A stretch of DNA of 64,000 nt from the NCBI RefSeq assembly GCF_000617925.1, contig NZ_BAMT01000006.1, positions 62,001 to 126,000 of the forward strand, written 5' to 3'. The stretch is from Methylobacillus glycogenes JCM 2850 (GTDB taxonomy: Bacteria > Pseudomonadota > Gammaproteobacteria > Burkholderiales > Methylophilaceae). The translations under genes and the position numbers were made by a program. The notes under the pieces were generated by a model. That model made no database searches and was not told where the DNA came from. It saw nothing but the letters and a program-made list of their open reading frames with translations. Positions 63,772 through 64,000 of this stretch are shown here, in pieces (the stretch's first letter is position 1; the number at the start of each line of letters is the position of its first letter).

Positions 63772-64000
63772 TTACAGACGCTGCAAATAGGTCAGCAAAT
63801 GCTTGGGGTTGGTAAAAGTCAGGTCATAAATGCTGGTAAAGCCCTGGGCATGTTCATCGCTGATGTCAGCCACGCAAAGCAGAAACTGGGCTTTTTGCAG
63901 ACCCAGGCTTTTCTTCAGTAATCGGTATTTCTCAATCTGGGAATGGTACTCGCCCGTCTTGCATTCTATGCAGATCGGGGTTTTATCATCCAGCAGCAGA
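63772..64000 (-). CDS. C-terminal part of a PD-(D/E)XK nuclease-like protein (runs off the window)
   Basis: The last 76 codons read LLLDDKTPICIECKTGEYHSQ, then YRLLKKSLGLQKAQFLLCVAD, and end HLLTYLQRL-stop. The strand with ECK (E-x-K) after DD is the shape of a PD-(D/E)XK nuclease active site, as in Card1/Can2-type and restriction-like proteins. The N-terminal part lies outside the window, so function and even full family are unclear. Convergent with soxYZ. Confidence 0.6.
   Translation of the reverse strand, partial: LLLDDKTPICIECKTGEYHSQIEKYRLLKKSLGLQKAQFLLCVADISDEHAQGFTSIYDLTFTNPKHLLTYLQRL

Overview
The window looks like a stretch of chromosome from a betaproteobacterium, most likely a Methylophilaceae-type methylotroph close to Methylobacillus. 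This rests on gene order and family content (kdsDC-lptCAB-rpoN-hpf-hprK-rapZ-PTS, ntrXY-DUF4390-rsmB-htpX-fmt-def, zapB-zapA-6S RNA, a SAH riboswitch before ahcY, a solitary BtuM-type B12 transporter). No single diagnostic gene was seen. There is no phage, IS element, CRISPR array, rRNA or tRNA gene that I can recognise; almost everything is core genome.

Layout. 1-4.0 kb is a B12 operon on the minus strand: cobalamin riboswitch, btuB, btuM, cobO, cobB. 4.1-6.4 kb holds the cell-division pair zapB/zapA, 6S RNA, DUF2237 and EVE-domain genes and a Fur-family regulator. 6.5-13.8 kb holds ilvA, rpiA, the polyphosphate set phoU-ppx facing ppk, and yggX. 13.9-17.2 kb holds a TonB receptor, a small His/Cys secreted protein and iron superoxide dismutase. 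17.3-19.1 kb is a hipBA toxin-antitoxin pair with a clear operator array. 19.2-30.8 kb carries thiO and a long plus-strand block for Kdo and LPS export (kdsD, kdsC, lptC, lptA, lptB), sigma-54, ribosome hibernation, HPr kinase, RapZ and a partial PTS. 30.9-41.2 kb is a mixed housekeeping stretch (prlC, yaeQ, ybaK, methyltransferases, xthA, an SDR, mgtC, dgt, DUF1275). 41.3-49 kb is the minus-strand ntrX, ntrY, DUF4390, rsmB, htpX, fmt, def run, followed on the plus strand by a LysM gene, dprA and smg. 52-57.3 kb holds methyl-cycle genes (metF, ahcY under a SAH riboswitch, metK) with an HD-GYP gene. 57.4-60.9 kb is lpxL, dapF, DUF484, xerC; then moaC, bepA, soxYZ and the C-terminal end of a nuclease-like protein.

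The most striking property of the window is not a gene system. About 24 places in 17 otherwise intact, mostly housekeeping genes need one missing base (two in def) to restore the reading frame, and about 17 of them share one context: a base is missing directly after GC and before A or T, read on one strand or the other, as if GCCA or GCCT had lost a C. metK, def, fmt and dprA are among the broken genes, so I read this as a systematic sequencing or base-calling artefact, possibly tied to a modified cytosine, rather than decay. Genes affected this way are annotated across their full span, and gene lengths quoted are after repair. Real biology worth following includes the cysteine-free Fur homologue, the NtrX with a ruined AAA+ domain, a probably leaderless zapB mRNA, the hip operator array, the absence of ptsN from its usual place, and stop-codon-containing tandem repeats at the end of xerC.
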